Below are positions 1 through 7,655 of a stretch of 10,292 bases of DNA, in pieces; the first letter of the stretch is position 1, and each line of letters opens with the position of its first letter. Position numbers and translations under genes: made by a program. The notes beneath the pieces were generated by a model that saw only the letters and a program-made list of their open reading frames with translations, had not been told where the DNA came from and ran no database searches. The stretch lies in contig JALLAZ010001085.1 of NCBI GenBank assembly GCA_036939755.1, positions 1 to 10,292 on the forward strand, given 5' to 3'. The DNA comes from Stephanodiscus triporus (taxonomy: Eukaryota; Bacillariophyta; Thalassiosirophyceae; Thalassiosirales; Thalassiosiraceae).

Positions 1-600
1 TAAAAATCAGCAGAGATGCAACAATCAAAAAGGGTGGAAGGCAGAGGGGAGGGGGGTGTGGAGGGGGGGGCGATGAATGACTGTTGGGGCGGATGCGGAT
101 GCGGCGGGGACAATGACAAGGCGGCGTCTGTCTCTACAGTCGGACCGCATTCGACTCATCGCGCACCTCCGTAGCCACCTCTGCCGTCATTGGGCCGCCT
201 TTGTCATCGACGACAATGATGGGGCACGTGTTGTTGTGACATGCTGCTGTTGCACCCGCTACCCCTTTCATCTCTAATCTCCTGCGTAGTTGATTGTTGT
301 ATTTTCTTTGTTGTCGTCGTTGTCATGTCGTCACCCCTTCGGCCGCACCTCCTCTTGCGATCACCACCAGCTTTTTCAGACTGATTGTTGTGTTTTATCT
401 ATTGCTGGCTTCCATTGGTGGTGATGGAAGCGTCCGCGCTCGTCTCCCTCCCAATTGGTGTCGATGGCAGCTTTGTTGTTGTTGTTGTCGTCATCGTGTC
501 CCCCTACTCGTCGCCGGAGGCGCCCATTTCCGCACGTCATCATTGTCACCAGCACCGTTTCGACCTAATCCAGATGCGCCACACTCTTCTTTGACATGTT
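1..600. other. Low-complexity 5' flank, no gene recognised
   Basis: The first 75 bases are very G-rich, with several runs of G. The following 500 bases are rich in GTT/GTC and CCC steps, giving runs of Cys, Val and Leu codons in several frames. The short open frames here (for example 77-277 and 294-623) overlap each other on both strands, encode low-complexity peptides, and show no domain I recognise. I treat this as non-coding repeat-flanking DNA. An exon of a poorly conserved host gene cannot be excluded without transcripts. Confidence 0.5.
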
Positions 601-1530
601 GGGCAACTGTGTATATGTTCTGAAACAATATTGAATAGTAAATGATGATGAAAAAGCAGAGGGTCATGTGGTGCATGGTGCTCAGCGGAGAAAACTTTCA
701 CAGTCATGTCTTTTGTGGCACAATTTTGACTGGCAAGACTTGGTCGGCCAACAAAGACCACTTAGGTCAAAATGACCGCCAGCTCAAGCTCTACACGCTG
801 ATAAACTTTGTTGGGCCGAGCCATTTAGTTCTAAGGCATCTTTAAGTACTTATCTAATTTGGGTGTACATACTAAAGTACGCCCACTTTTTGGCCCTGTT
901 TCAAAACCCAGATTAAAATCGTAAATGGATAAATCTAGATACAGGATTTGGAGGCACATCAGCAACCAGAATCCGTTTGGGCACCTAAAAATTTCTGGCA
1001 CTTCTTCTGTTCTGCTTGTTCCTCTATCATGGTGTTAAATTAAATATTATGCCAATGCTAGTGCTAGTGCAAGAAATCCATTGTCCTGCAGCCAGAAGCA
1101 CATAACATTGGGTTTTTGAGATATTATGGTTGATTATATTTCATATTCATACATGGTCTTTTATTGGCACATTCAGCTTCTTTTGACCTGATTCCAATGC
1201 CAAGAGTTACTTTTGCTGTTCACTAACAGTGGCTGCAACTCATTGCTATAGCTATACTTGTGATGCACACAAGGCAATAATAAAAAACCATTACGATCCC
1301 ATCATTACCGTTAGCACTTACCAAAGATTCGGGAACAAATCTGTCTTGACAGGTTTCATCAAAACGTCTGCCTGCTGTCAATCAGTATGAATATAATTAA
1401 TTTGTAATTGACCCGACTTGGATATGTTTTGTTCGTGGCGTGAACTTTTGCAATGTTGCCATATCGGTTTGAGGAGTCTTGCCACTTCTTCACGTTGGGC
1501 AACATTAGTCCTCCGCGGTCATTACACATA
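601..1530. other. Gene-free AT-rich stretch
   Basis: No open frame of useful length or recognisable motif is visible between about 846 and 1528. One short inverted repeat lies at 861-884: two 8-nt arms, GGGTGTAC and GTACGCCC, around an 8-nt loop. It pairs with one G-U. No tRNA, rRNA or snRNA signature was seen. Confidence 0.5.
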
Positions 1531-1949
1531 AGTGGAGTTGAGGGATATTAGCATGATCTTTGTCCGAAATGTGACTGAGGTACCATGAGTTCTCAAGATA
1601 GGTAACTTTTTTGTTAAATGCAAACGGGTAATAATATGGTAGAGTATGTACGTACTCTAGACGCAATGTCTAGAGTACTAGACCTTAGGTCTAGTTCTAC
1701 TAGACCTAAGGTCTAGACCTAGACCCAAGGTCTACGCTTCTTCTACATAGGAATCCGTGGAATCTGTACTGAAAAAGCGTAGGTCTAGTACTAGACTTAG
1801 GTCTAGTACTAGACGCTGTCTAGAGTATGTAGGTACTCTACAATACTATTAGCCGTTCGCATTTAACAAAAAAATACCTATCTTGAGAATTCATTGGTAC
1901 CTCAGTCGTTTCTTATCAAAGAGTCATGCTAATATCCCTCAACTTCGCT
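1531..1949. mobile_element. MITE / foldback element with long terminal inverted repeats and TA flanks
   Basis: The sequence from 1531 inward (AGTGGAGTTGAGGGATATTA) matches the reverse complement of the sequence ending at 1949 (AGCGAAGTTGAGGGATATTA). The similarity continues for most of each arm: left arm 1531-1743 (213 bp), right arm 1771-1949 (179 bp), with a loop of about 27 bp. Shared landmarks include CTGAGGTACC, TTCTCAAGATAGGTA and TTTGTTAAATGC. TA occurs directly outside both ends (1529-1530 and 1950-1951), as expected for the target duplication of Tc1/mariner-type (Stowaway-like) elements. No transposase is encoded, so any movement would need an enzyme supplied in trans. The left arm is about 34 bp longer because of extra copies of an internal GTCTAG-type palindrome. 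Tc1/mariner assignment is inference from TA and the TIRs only. A foldback element of another class is the alternative. Confidence 0.85.
1678..1716. repeat. Paired 17-nt palindromes inside the MITE left arm
   Basis: Two perfect odd-centred palindromes, CTAGACCTTAGGTCTAG (1678-1694) and CTAGACCTAAGGTCTAG (1700-1716), are separated by TTCTA. They differ only at the central base and are reverse complements of each other, so each can fold alone or pair with its neighbour. Related TCTAGTACTAGAC motifs recur in the right arm at about 1784-1812. These lie inside the larger inverted repeat, giving hairpins within a hairpin. Confidence 0.85.
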
Positions 1950-1951
1950 TA

Positions 1952-2479
1952 GATGCTCAATAATACTCTCTATCTATTGTACTTTGATACTCTACTCCAA
2001 AGTCATGCGGCGTTGGCATCATTCACAGATTGTGTGCCCAGTGGAGGGGTGTGATGAGTGTGGCGTGAAAGGTGGTATGGCACTGTATTGGGGCCTGAGG
2101 GGCGTGAATATTTAATAAGGCCCAATAAATAAACTAATATTTAGATATTTAATTTCTGAAGATAAGTGTTGCTTCAAAAAAAAGCCTCAGAGAAATGGCA
2201 GACAAAGACATATGCAACTCATGTTGAAGTTGTTTGGGGGAAAAATGGAATTCTGCCTCAAAAAAATCTTTCTGGCTCATGCGGACGTGCCTCCCAGCCA
2301 CCAGGCAGGCATGATCAGGGTGTCAACGCAATGACAACAGTGACAGAGGTCAGAGGTGGTGCCTGGCCGATGACAACCCCTTAAAAATAACACACTGTCA
2401 CGTCTGACCCCATAGCGCGTCGTCACGACCCTCGGAGTCATCGTCGCATTGCGTCTTGAGGCGGTTGCAGTCAACACAC
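1952..2479. other. Spacer between MITE and retrotransposon, nothing recognised
   Basis: Roughly 530 bp separate the MITE from the 5' LTR. It includes an AT-rich stretch near 2105-2165 and short open frames (2166-2384 on +, 2277-2477 on -) with no recognisable domain. The last bases before the LTR would be one half of the retrotransposon's target duplication, but no partner can be identified because the other end of the element is altered. Confidence 0.45.
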
Positions 2480-2568
2480 TGCTGAAACTCTAGACAATCC
2501 CTACAAATGCAGAATACCATTCTTGCCTAGTGTTCCCTATTACCGAGCACAAGACCTTTCCCGCCATC
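2480..2568 (+). repeat. 5' LTR, portion shared with the 3' end
   Basis: Begins TGCTGAAACTCTAGA and aligns to 10049-10138 over its whole length, with about five substitutions and two small indels (4 and 3 nt). The TG start matches the usual LTR terminus. Similarity ends abruptly after CCCGCCATC at 2568. The true LTR end is not defined: it may run to about 2737, where a CA precedes the gag region, or the sequence after 2568 may be foreign or rearranged. No primer-binding site complementary to initiator tRNA-Met (TGGTATCAGAGC-like) is visible downstream. Confidence 0.8.
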
Positions 2569-2738
2569 TCATTCAAACGGACACTACTACTCCAAATGGA
2601 CAAGAATATTTCTCCAATGGAAATCACATGAGCCAATCCTCTCCAACAATAGTTACAGAATAGTCTCATTAATTCTTCATCTCATTCTTAGCATTATCTT
2701 CTCAAGTTCTTTTGACAGAGATAAAGAATTTTCTTCAT

Positions 2739-3985
2739 GTGCCCCTCCCCCAGGATGCTCTTGCTGTCCCCCAAGATGCACTTATTAAACCGACCCTGTC
2801 CCCAAGTCCCTAGGATGCCATCTTCATCTGCCTATGTGGAAAACCTGGCTGCTACCATATGCCGTGCCTTCCCAAAACAGCCAGATCTGAGCTTCCTCAA
2901 ATCCCTGACAAGGATATCCTCAACATTGGCATCTGTGTCCTCCATTGTATCGGCCTCTTTGCCAAAGAATACAAGGCCTAGATCAAACGCAATGGATTTT
3001 GCCGCATTTTGTACCTTCTGGGAGATGGCTGTCAACATTGCCGCTTTCACGGCCGCCAGGCGTCCCAGCATGGCTATGACATGCCCGCCGCCGAGGATGA
3101 TGCGTCCACAGCATCATTAACTGATGACATCAATAATTTTGGCGCTGAGTATGCTGCCACCCAAGAATCCCTGCGGTCCAGCAACACGACCATCACCACG
3201 ATGCAGCGGTAGATCCAAATGCTCTGCAACGCCATTGAAATCAGCCCCCCCCCCGGAATGATCCAGTTCCAGCAGCCCCCCAGCCAAGCACACCACTCGT
3301 GCAGCTGTCGTGGCGGCGGACGCAGCGGCGGCCCCAACAATGGTGGGGAAGGCGATGGCTACAACGGCGGTGGTGCTCCCCCCCAACAACAATGGCGCCT
3401 CCTACCCCTGCGGCGGCTGAAGCGGTGCCTACTATGGCAGCCCAGCGGTGGCTACAATACCACCCCTGGCACATTGCAGCCACCCCCTTCTCCAATCAAG
3501 CGCTTCAAGAATTGGAACTACTGCCACACTCACGGCGGTGATGCCGATGATAACCACACCAGCGCCACCTGCGCCAACCCTGGCAAACAGCCCCAACGTG
3601 CGGCCACGAGGACCAACATGATGAACGGCAACATCAAGGGGATGCACAAAACCATGCTCCCCAGCACCGTTGGCCGTCGCCCCCCCCCGTGTGCCCTCCA
3701 CCCCCAGCTGTCAACTATACCCCCACCTTCTCTATGCCTTTTGGAGACGGCAGCCCGCACTTCCCCACTGCCCCCGCCAGCTGGGGTTTTGGTCCACATA
3801 TGGCGGCTTGCCAACGTGCCTACAACATCCCTCCCCTGCAGCCCGGCACTGCGATGATGGCTAACACGATGGTGTTCAACAATGGTTTTCCCTTCTCCAA
3901 TACCACGCCCATGGTGGCACCTCATCCCACGTATGGTTTAGCACCTCCCCCTGCAAACCCGGCATGGTTCCAGAACAACTTCTGA
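2739..3985 (+). pseudogene. gag: gag (capsid / nucleic-acid-binding polyprotein) pseudogene of the copia element
   Basis: Gag forms the virus-like particle and binds element RNA. The family-like reading frame is frame 3, recognisable from about 2955 (LFAKEYKA) through SLTDDINNFGAEYAATQE (about 3115) and SLRSSNTTITTMQR to IQMLCNAIE (3213 on). A Gly/Asn/Pro-rich segment (3300-3490) precedes a zinc-knuckle-like motif, CHTHGGDADDNHTSATC (3522-3572). In-frame stops TAG lie at 2811, 2979 and 3210. A pair of opposite frame changes near the C run at 3378-3384 and near 3440 appears to shift and then recover the frame. A run of nine C at 3680-3688 moves the frame from 3 to 2, in which a Pro-rich tail ends at PAWFQNNF and TGA 3983-3985. 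No convincing start codon remains in frame 3. The frame-1 reading 2737-3120 is open but does not fit the downstream gag. Confidence 0.85.
3522..3572 (+). other. Variant zinc knuckle (C-X2-H-X7-H-X4-C) in gag
   Basis: The 17-residue motif CHTHGGDADDNHTSATC has Cys, His, His, Cys in the order and approximate place of a retroviral-type CCHC knuckle (C-X2-C-X4-H-X4-C), but with His at the second ligand and a longer middle loop. It follows PIKRFKNWN, a basic/aromatic lead-in. Zinc binding and RNA contact are inferred from position in gag. Confidence 0.7.
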
Positions 3986-4780
3986 TGGTTAGGGGCAGAC
4001 AGCGATGAAATCCATAAATTAAATCTTAATTTATCACCACCAACACGTTGCCCAACAACCCCCCAAAATTATGCTCTTGCCGCTGCTACTCTGCTCCAGA
4101 CCGTTCAGCTTGACATGATCACAATCAAAAATTGGGCCATCCTTGACTCAGGCACCACCAGCCACTTCCTTACAGCAACTGTCCCTGCAACCAACATTTT
4201 ACCTACCACCACACCCATCATTTCCCATCTGCCCAACCGTGAACGCATGATGTCCACACACACCTGCATGCCAGCGGCAGCTTGCCATGCCCACATCATC
4301 CCCAACTTGGCATCCCATTCACTCATCTTTGTCGTCACCCTCTGCGATGTTGGCTGCGATATCGCCTTCACCAAAATTGGATGCACCATTATATATCGCG
4401 GTCACACAATCCTATGTGGCAAAAAATGCAACCGCATGGGGCTGTGGATGGTACCACTCACTGAGATGACCACCACGACTCCAACCATTGCACTGGACGA
4501 TCTTCGCCCTACTGCCTTTGCCGCCAAGGTCAATGCTACCTTCACTGCTGTGGAAAACATTCAATTTGTCCACCAAGCACTCTGCTCACCCCCCGCTACA
4601 ACATTTCTGCAGGCCCCCAACAAAAGTAAGGAACTGGCAACCATCCCAGGCTTCACATCACAGCATATCCACAACCATCTCCCTCCCTCTACTGCCACGG
4701 ATAAAGTGCCACCGACAGGGTTTCTGATCTATGTGCTCCCTCCAACCAGCCATTCTCAACACGAGACACAACATTGACAA
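3986..4780 (+). pseudogene. pol: pol, protease segment and protease-integrase linker (degenerate)
   Basis: Aspartic protease that would cut the Gag-Pol polyprotein. The frame is the same as the gag tail (frame 2) and stays open after the single TGA at 3983-3985, reading through ALAAATLLQTVQLD to the active-site motif DSGTTSHF (catalytic Asp codon 4145-4147). Downstream motifs include STHTCMPAAACHAHIIPNLA, SHSLIFVVTLCDVGCDI and CNRMGLWMVPL (about 4433-4462). The segment after the protease (FVHQALCSPPATTFLQAP, ATIPGF, HLPPSTATDK) corresponds to the pre-integrase region. It has no clear H-X4-H...C-X2-C zinc finger, unlike Ty1 and most plant copia integrases. Frame 2 is lost near 4706-4710; the family-like sequence (CHRQGF, LQPAILNTRHNIDKMHPTEE) continues in frame 3 with a TGA at 4725-4727. 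Gag and pol may have been one fused frame or separated by the TGA. Confidence 0.88.
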
Positions 4781-4950
4781 GATGCACCCCACCGAAGAAA
4801 TTTGTGCTGCCCATGATTTTTCTGCTTCGTGGCCCTTGCCAATTGCACTATGGGCACAATGTATACCGATCTGCCTGATGCCTTCCCCGTCCGCTCCTTA
4901 AAAGAATTGATGCAGTATGTTTTGTTGGCCTGTGTATATGACCTCAACGC
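4781..4950 (+). pseudogene. pol: pol, integrase core first part (interrupted)
   Basis: Start of the RNase H-fold integrase core that would join element DNA to the host chromosome. MHPTEEICAAHDF is read in frame 3 from 4782. A T run at 4817-4821 shifts to frame 2, giving FCFVALANCTMGTMYTDLPD, then AFPVRSLKELMQYV and CVYDLNA. The Asp of YTDLPDAFP (codon 4868-4870) is the likely first residue of the D-D-E triad. The gene is cut at 4950 by the nested insertion. The codon broken there (within YDLNA) is repeated on the far side at 6710-6725, and the two halves join in frame if the insert and one copy of the duplication are ignored. Confidence 0.88.
4935..4950 (+). repeat. Left copy of 16-bp target-site duplication
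   Basis: TATATGACCTCAACGC, identical to 6710-6725. It is integrase coding sequence (YDLNA), so the original single copy was in the retrotransposon and the second arose when the 1.76-kb segment inserted. Flanking bases differ on both sides (G versus A before, G versus C after), which sets the length at 16. Confidence 0.9.
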
Positions 4951-4987
4951 GACATTTTTGGGGCGTGGGATAATCTGCAACAACAAC

Positions 4988-5048
4988 AACCATGAATTTT
5001 CCAACACACTAATAAATCAAATATTTCACAAACAACAGCCATCCAATT
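4988..5048 (+). repeat. Direct repeat A, copy 1 (61 bp)
   Basis: Runs from AACCATGAATTTTCCAACAC to GCCATCCAATT and matches 5374-5434, with the same length and a handful of substitutions. It lies just upstream of repeat B copy 1. Confidence 0.85.
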
Positions 5049-5053
5049 AAAGC

Positions 5054-5179
5054 AACACTATCCCCCCACTCACCATAATTTTTGCGATTAATTGGTCCGT
5101 GGGTTATTGGTGGCGGCGGAGTGGATACTGAAAGAAGTCTACATTCCAACTATTCCCATCAATTATCAAGAAAGTCCAA
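5054..5179 (+). repeat. Direct repeat B, copy 1 (126 bp)
   Basis: Begins AACACTATCCCCCCACT and ends AAGAAAGTCCAA. It matches 5250-5375 at the same length, about 90 percent by eye, offset 196 bp. Shared landmarks include GCGGAGTGGATACTGAAAGA and CCCATCAATTATCAAGAAAG. Confidence 0.88.
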
Positions 5180-5249
5180 ATCAGTGCTGATTTGTCGGCA
5201 ACGTCATCGCCATCCAATTTCCAACGCAACACTATCAAATTTCCAATGA

Positions 5250-5375
5250 AACACTATCCCCCCACTTGCCATAAATTTTGCAATTAATTGGTCGGTGGTT
5301 TATTGGTGGCAGCGGAGTGGATACTGAAAGACGTCCACATTTCAACTATTCCCATCAATTATCAAGAAAGTCCAA
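5250..5375 (+). repeat. Direct repeat B, copy 2 (126 bp)
   Basis: Second copy of the 5054-5179 unit. The spacer between the copies contains a further GCCATCCAATTTCCAAC piece at 5208, a fragment of the end of repeat A. The array therefore grew by partial tandem duplication rather than by one clean event. Confidence 0.88.
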
Positions 5376-5434
5376 CCATGAATTTTCCAACACACTGCTA
5401 AATCAACTCTTTCAAGAACAATAGCCATCCAATT
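5374..5434 (+). repeat. Direct repeat A, copy 2 (61 bp)
   Basis: Second copy of 4988-5048, now downstream of repeat B, and the last non-minisatellite sequence before the 20-bp array starts. Overlaps the end of repeat B copy 2 by two bases. Confidence 0.85.
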
Positions 5435-5448
5435 TCCAACACAACGTT

Positions 5449-6275
5449 TTGCTGCCGCCGTCGTCGTCAGGCCGCCGCCATCATCGTGGATCCTTTGCCG
5501 TCATCATGGAGCCCCCATCGTTGTTGAACTTCCGCCATCATCGTGGAGCCACCGCCATTGTTGTGGAGTCACCGCGGTCATTGTGGAGCCGCCAACGTTG
5601 TTGTGGAGCCGCCAACGTTGTTGTGGAGCCATCACCATTGTTGTGGAGCCGCCGCCGCTGTCGTGGAGCCACCGCGGTTGTCGTGGAGCCTCTGCCATCA
5701 TCGTGGAGTTGCCGCCGTTGTTAAGGAGCCGCCTCGGTTTTGAGCTGCTGCCATCATCATGGAGCCGTCGCCATTGTTGCGGAGCCGCCGCTGTTGTTGA
5801 GCTGCCGCCGCTGTTGTGGAGCCGCCGCCATTGTCGTGGAGTCACCGCCGTCATCGTGGAGCCACCGCCGTCATTGTGGAGCCGCTATCGGTTTTGAGCC
5901 GCCGCCATCATCGTGGAGCTGCCGCCGTTGTCGTCAGGCTGCCGCCATTGTCCTGAAGTCACCGCCATCATCTTGGAGCCGCCGCCTTCCTTGTGGAGCC
6001 GCCACCATTGTTGTGGAGTCACCGCCGTCATTGTGGAGCTGCCACCGTTGTCGTGGAGCCGCCATTATCTTTGTTGAGCCCCCGCCATTGTGTTTTAGCC
6101 ACCACCACTACCATGGAGCCGCCACCGTTGTCGTGGAGTTGTCGCCATTGTCATAGAGCTGTCACCATTGTCGTCATTGACACGCCACTGCCGTCATTGT
6201 TGTGCTGCCGCCGTTGTCATGGAGTCGCCATCATAATTGGGGAGCCATCACTGTTGCCGTGGAGCCGCTGCCATT
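5449..6275 (+). repeat. 20-bp minisatellite, about 41 copies
   Basis: A tandem array with consensus close to GCCGCCRTTGTYGTGGAGCC. The GGAGCC core recurs every 20 bases with almost no length change over about 830 bp. Unit sequence varies (ATTGTTGT, ATCATCGT, GTTGTCGT cores), and GGTTTTGAGC variants appear at about 5734 and 5889. Because 20 is not a multiple of 3, each frame cycles through the unit every 60 bp. TAA, TAG and TGA are rare in the unit, so several frames on both strands stay open by composition alone, giving Pro/Trp/Ser/Arg-rich 20-residue repeats. I do not call any of them a gene. Confidence 0.92.
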
Positions 6276-6277
6276 GT

Positions 6278-6335
6278 AAGACAAGGAACCAAGACAAAGA
6301 AGAAAAAAAGAAGACAAAGACAAAGAAGAAGAAGC
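6278..6335 (+). repeat. A/purine-rich tract following the minisatellite
   Basis: Almost entirely A and G with scattered C, built from AAGAAG and AAGACAAAG repeats. On the minus strand it is a polypyrimidine tract. Its function, if any, is unknown. It marks the junction between the array and the unique tail of the insertion. Confidence 0.7.
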
Positions 6336-6709
6336 AATCATTGCGCTTGCATTGCAACATGCTCAACAAATTTGCTACATCAGCGCAGTCACCATGTAGA
6401 CAAGGCATGTGCTGCCTAAAACCACCAACCAGACATCAACCTCACCCAACCTCGACTTCGGCTTATATTGCATCTAACAAGAGGTATTGCAAGCCTGATT
6501 AAAGCACAACCCCTTTTGAAGCTCAACAGTACGATATGTTGAAGTTGCATTTTCAACTTGTTACCAGGTTTATCACATCACCTGAAGAGACAACCATCTG
6601 TCGCCCCTGGCAGCCATGCTGTATGTATCTCATACTATGGCATGTCAAAAGACTATTATGTCTGCAGTCCAGTTAGTTAGGATTGTAAATTTTTAAGTAT
6701 TTCATTTCA
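6336..6709. other. Unique tail of the nested insertion
   Basis: About 370 bp of non-repetitive sequence ending in an AT-rich stretch (TTTTTAAGTATTTCATTTCA) against the right copy of the target duplication. It contains a small inverted repeat AAGTTG/CAACTT at 6542-6559. No coding domain or RNA gene was recognised. Confidence 0.55.
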
Positions 6710-6725
6710 TATATGACCTCAACGC
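6710..6725 (+). repeat. Right copy of 16-bp target-site duplication
   Basis: TATATGACCTCAACGC, identical to 4935-4950. Integrase coding resumes through it in frame 1 (YDLNAILVCTM). Confidence 0.9.
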
Positions 6726-7655
6726 CATCCTCGTTTGCACCATGCCCTCCAAGAATGATAGCGACATGATCAATGCATTCACCGACATCTTTGCAGCTCT
6801 TGCTGCACACAACTATCACCCCACTCTCAACGTAATGGGCAACAAATGCTCCAAAGCCGTTGAGGCACATATTTGCAAAAATAACGTGGACATTCACCTT
6901 GTACCTCCGCACAACCATTGGGTCATTGCCGCCGAGTGCGCCATCATGACATTCAAGGACCACTTCATCGCGGGGCTTGCCACTGTTAACAAGAACTGCC
7001 CCCTGCAACTTTGGGATGAATTTTACTGCAAGTCGAACTCACGCTAAACCTCCTTTGTTTCTCCTGCCGTGATCCAAGCAAGTCTGCCAATGAAGAAGTC
7101 AATGGATTTTTTTGATTTTGACGAAAACAACATGCACATCGCACCCCTCGGAACAAGAGGTCTCATCTATGACAACCCCAACATCCATGCCAGCTGGACA
7201 CCACATGGCACTGATGTGTACTGTGTTGGTATGGCCCCCTGGGGTTCTACATACCCACTACACGGTGCTATTGTATTGCCGACACTTTGCACCTATACCC
7301 CAGCCATTGTGCCATGCCAACCATCTCACTCGATGATGTCACCGTCTTAATTGCATGTGATGTCCTGCGCTTGCTCGACGGCACTATCCCTGCCACAGCG
7401 CGCAATGCCGTCACACTGTGCACAGCCATCAATGATCTCCACGCTATTGCTTTGCCACCAGTGCCCTCTAACAATGCAGCTCCAAGGGTGGAGATTCTTG
7501 TCCCAACTCAGAGAGTTCCCGTTTCTACACAAGATATGAGGGTGCTCTGCACCACCATCAGCTATGACCTGGCCCCTGCTGTCTTAAATCCCCATGGCAT
7601 TGAACATGTTTCATCCATCAGCGCACACACAACAACAACCCATTTGCCCAATTGA
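6710..7655 (+). pseudogene. pol: pol, integrase core second part and C-terminal region (degenerate)
   Basis: Continuation of the integrase. Frame 1 reads YDLNAILVCTMPSKND, then HPTLNVMGNKCSKAVEAHI, VPPHNHWVIAAECAI and GLATVNKNCPLQLWDEF. The residue expected to be the second catalytic Asp, just before N(E/K)CSKAV, is Gly (codon 6838-6840). The Glu of AAECAI (6934-6936) is kept, with a 31-residue spacing between the two positions. The frame moves to 3 near 7021-7026 (LQVELTLN, CRDPSKSANEEVNG), back to 1 at a T run (7107-7113; APLGTRGLIYDNP, SWTPHGTDVY), and to 3 again near 7232-7246 with a small deletion (FYIPTTRCYCIADTLHLYPS). This last frame stays open to TGA 7653-7655 across a variable C-terminal extension (DDVTVLIACDVLRLLDG). 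Integrase activity is not possible from this copy. Confidence 0.88.

Larger units (their letters stand above)
4951..6709. mobile_element. Nested 1,759-bp insertion of unknown class within the integrase
   Basis: This segment interrupts the copia integrase and is bounded by a perfect 16-bp direct duplication. It begins GACATTTTTGGGGCG and ends AAGTATTTCATTTCA. The ends are not inverted repeats of each other, do not form LTRs, and carry no poly-A tail on either strand. Internally it has diverged direct repeats (4988-5434), a 20-bp minisatellite (about 5449-6275), an A/purine-rich tract (about 6278-6335) and a unique tail (6336-6709). No transposase, reverse transcriptase, recombinase or other domain was recognised. 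A 16-bp duplication is longer than expected for most DNA transposons or LTR elements and fits target-primed (LINE-type) integration best. A non-autonomous element mobilised in trans is the leading inference; capture of genomic DNA during break repair is the alternative. Orientation is unknown. Confidence 0.85.

Noticed and set aside
77..845. Several short open frames at the left edge as host exons
   Set aside because: Mutually overlapping, low-complexity and without motifs. No splice or promoter evidence that I could support.
1531..1949. Transcription terminator or bidirectional regulatory hairpin
   Set aside because: Arms of about 180-213 bp with TA flanks fit a transposable foldback element far better than a terminator.
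2568..2760. Primer-binding site for reverse transcription
   Set aside because: No stretch matching the common initiator tRNA-Met complement was found, and the 5' LTR end is undefined.
2737..3120. 127-residue open frame on + with an ATG, overlapping gag
   Set aside because: It is in frame 1, while the recognisable gag sequence before and after (KEYKA, then INNFGAEYAATQ) is in frame 3. It does not join the downstream gag.
3530..3925. 131-residue open frame on the minus strand
   Set aside because: Antisense shadow of the GC-rich gag zinc-knuckle and proline region. No recognisable domain.
5504..5854. Minus-strand open frame in the 20-bp array with degenerate repeats
   Set aside because: Open because the repeat unit lacks stop codons. 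The same is true of several + frames over the same bases.
5740..6156. 138-residue Trp/Pro/Cys-rich repeat protein
   Set aside because: A compositional by-product of the minisatellite. No start context, no domain, and overlapping open frames in all phases.
5449..6275. CRISPR-like array
   Set aside because: The units are contiguous 20-bp tandem repeats with no unique spacers, in a eukaryotic transposon setting.
4951..6709. Intron or intein in the integrase
   Set aside because: The 16-bp duplication at both edges, the absence of intron ends or splicing blocks, and the repeat-rich content indicate an insertion.
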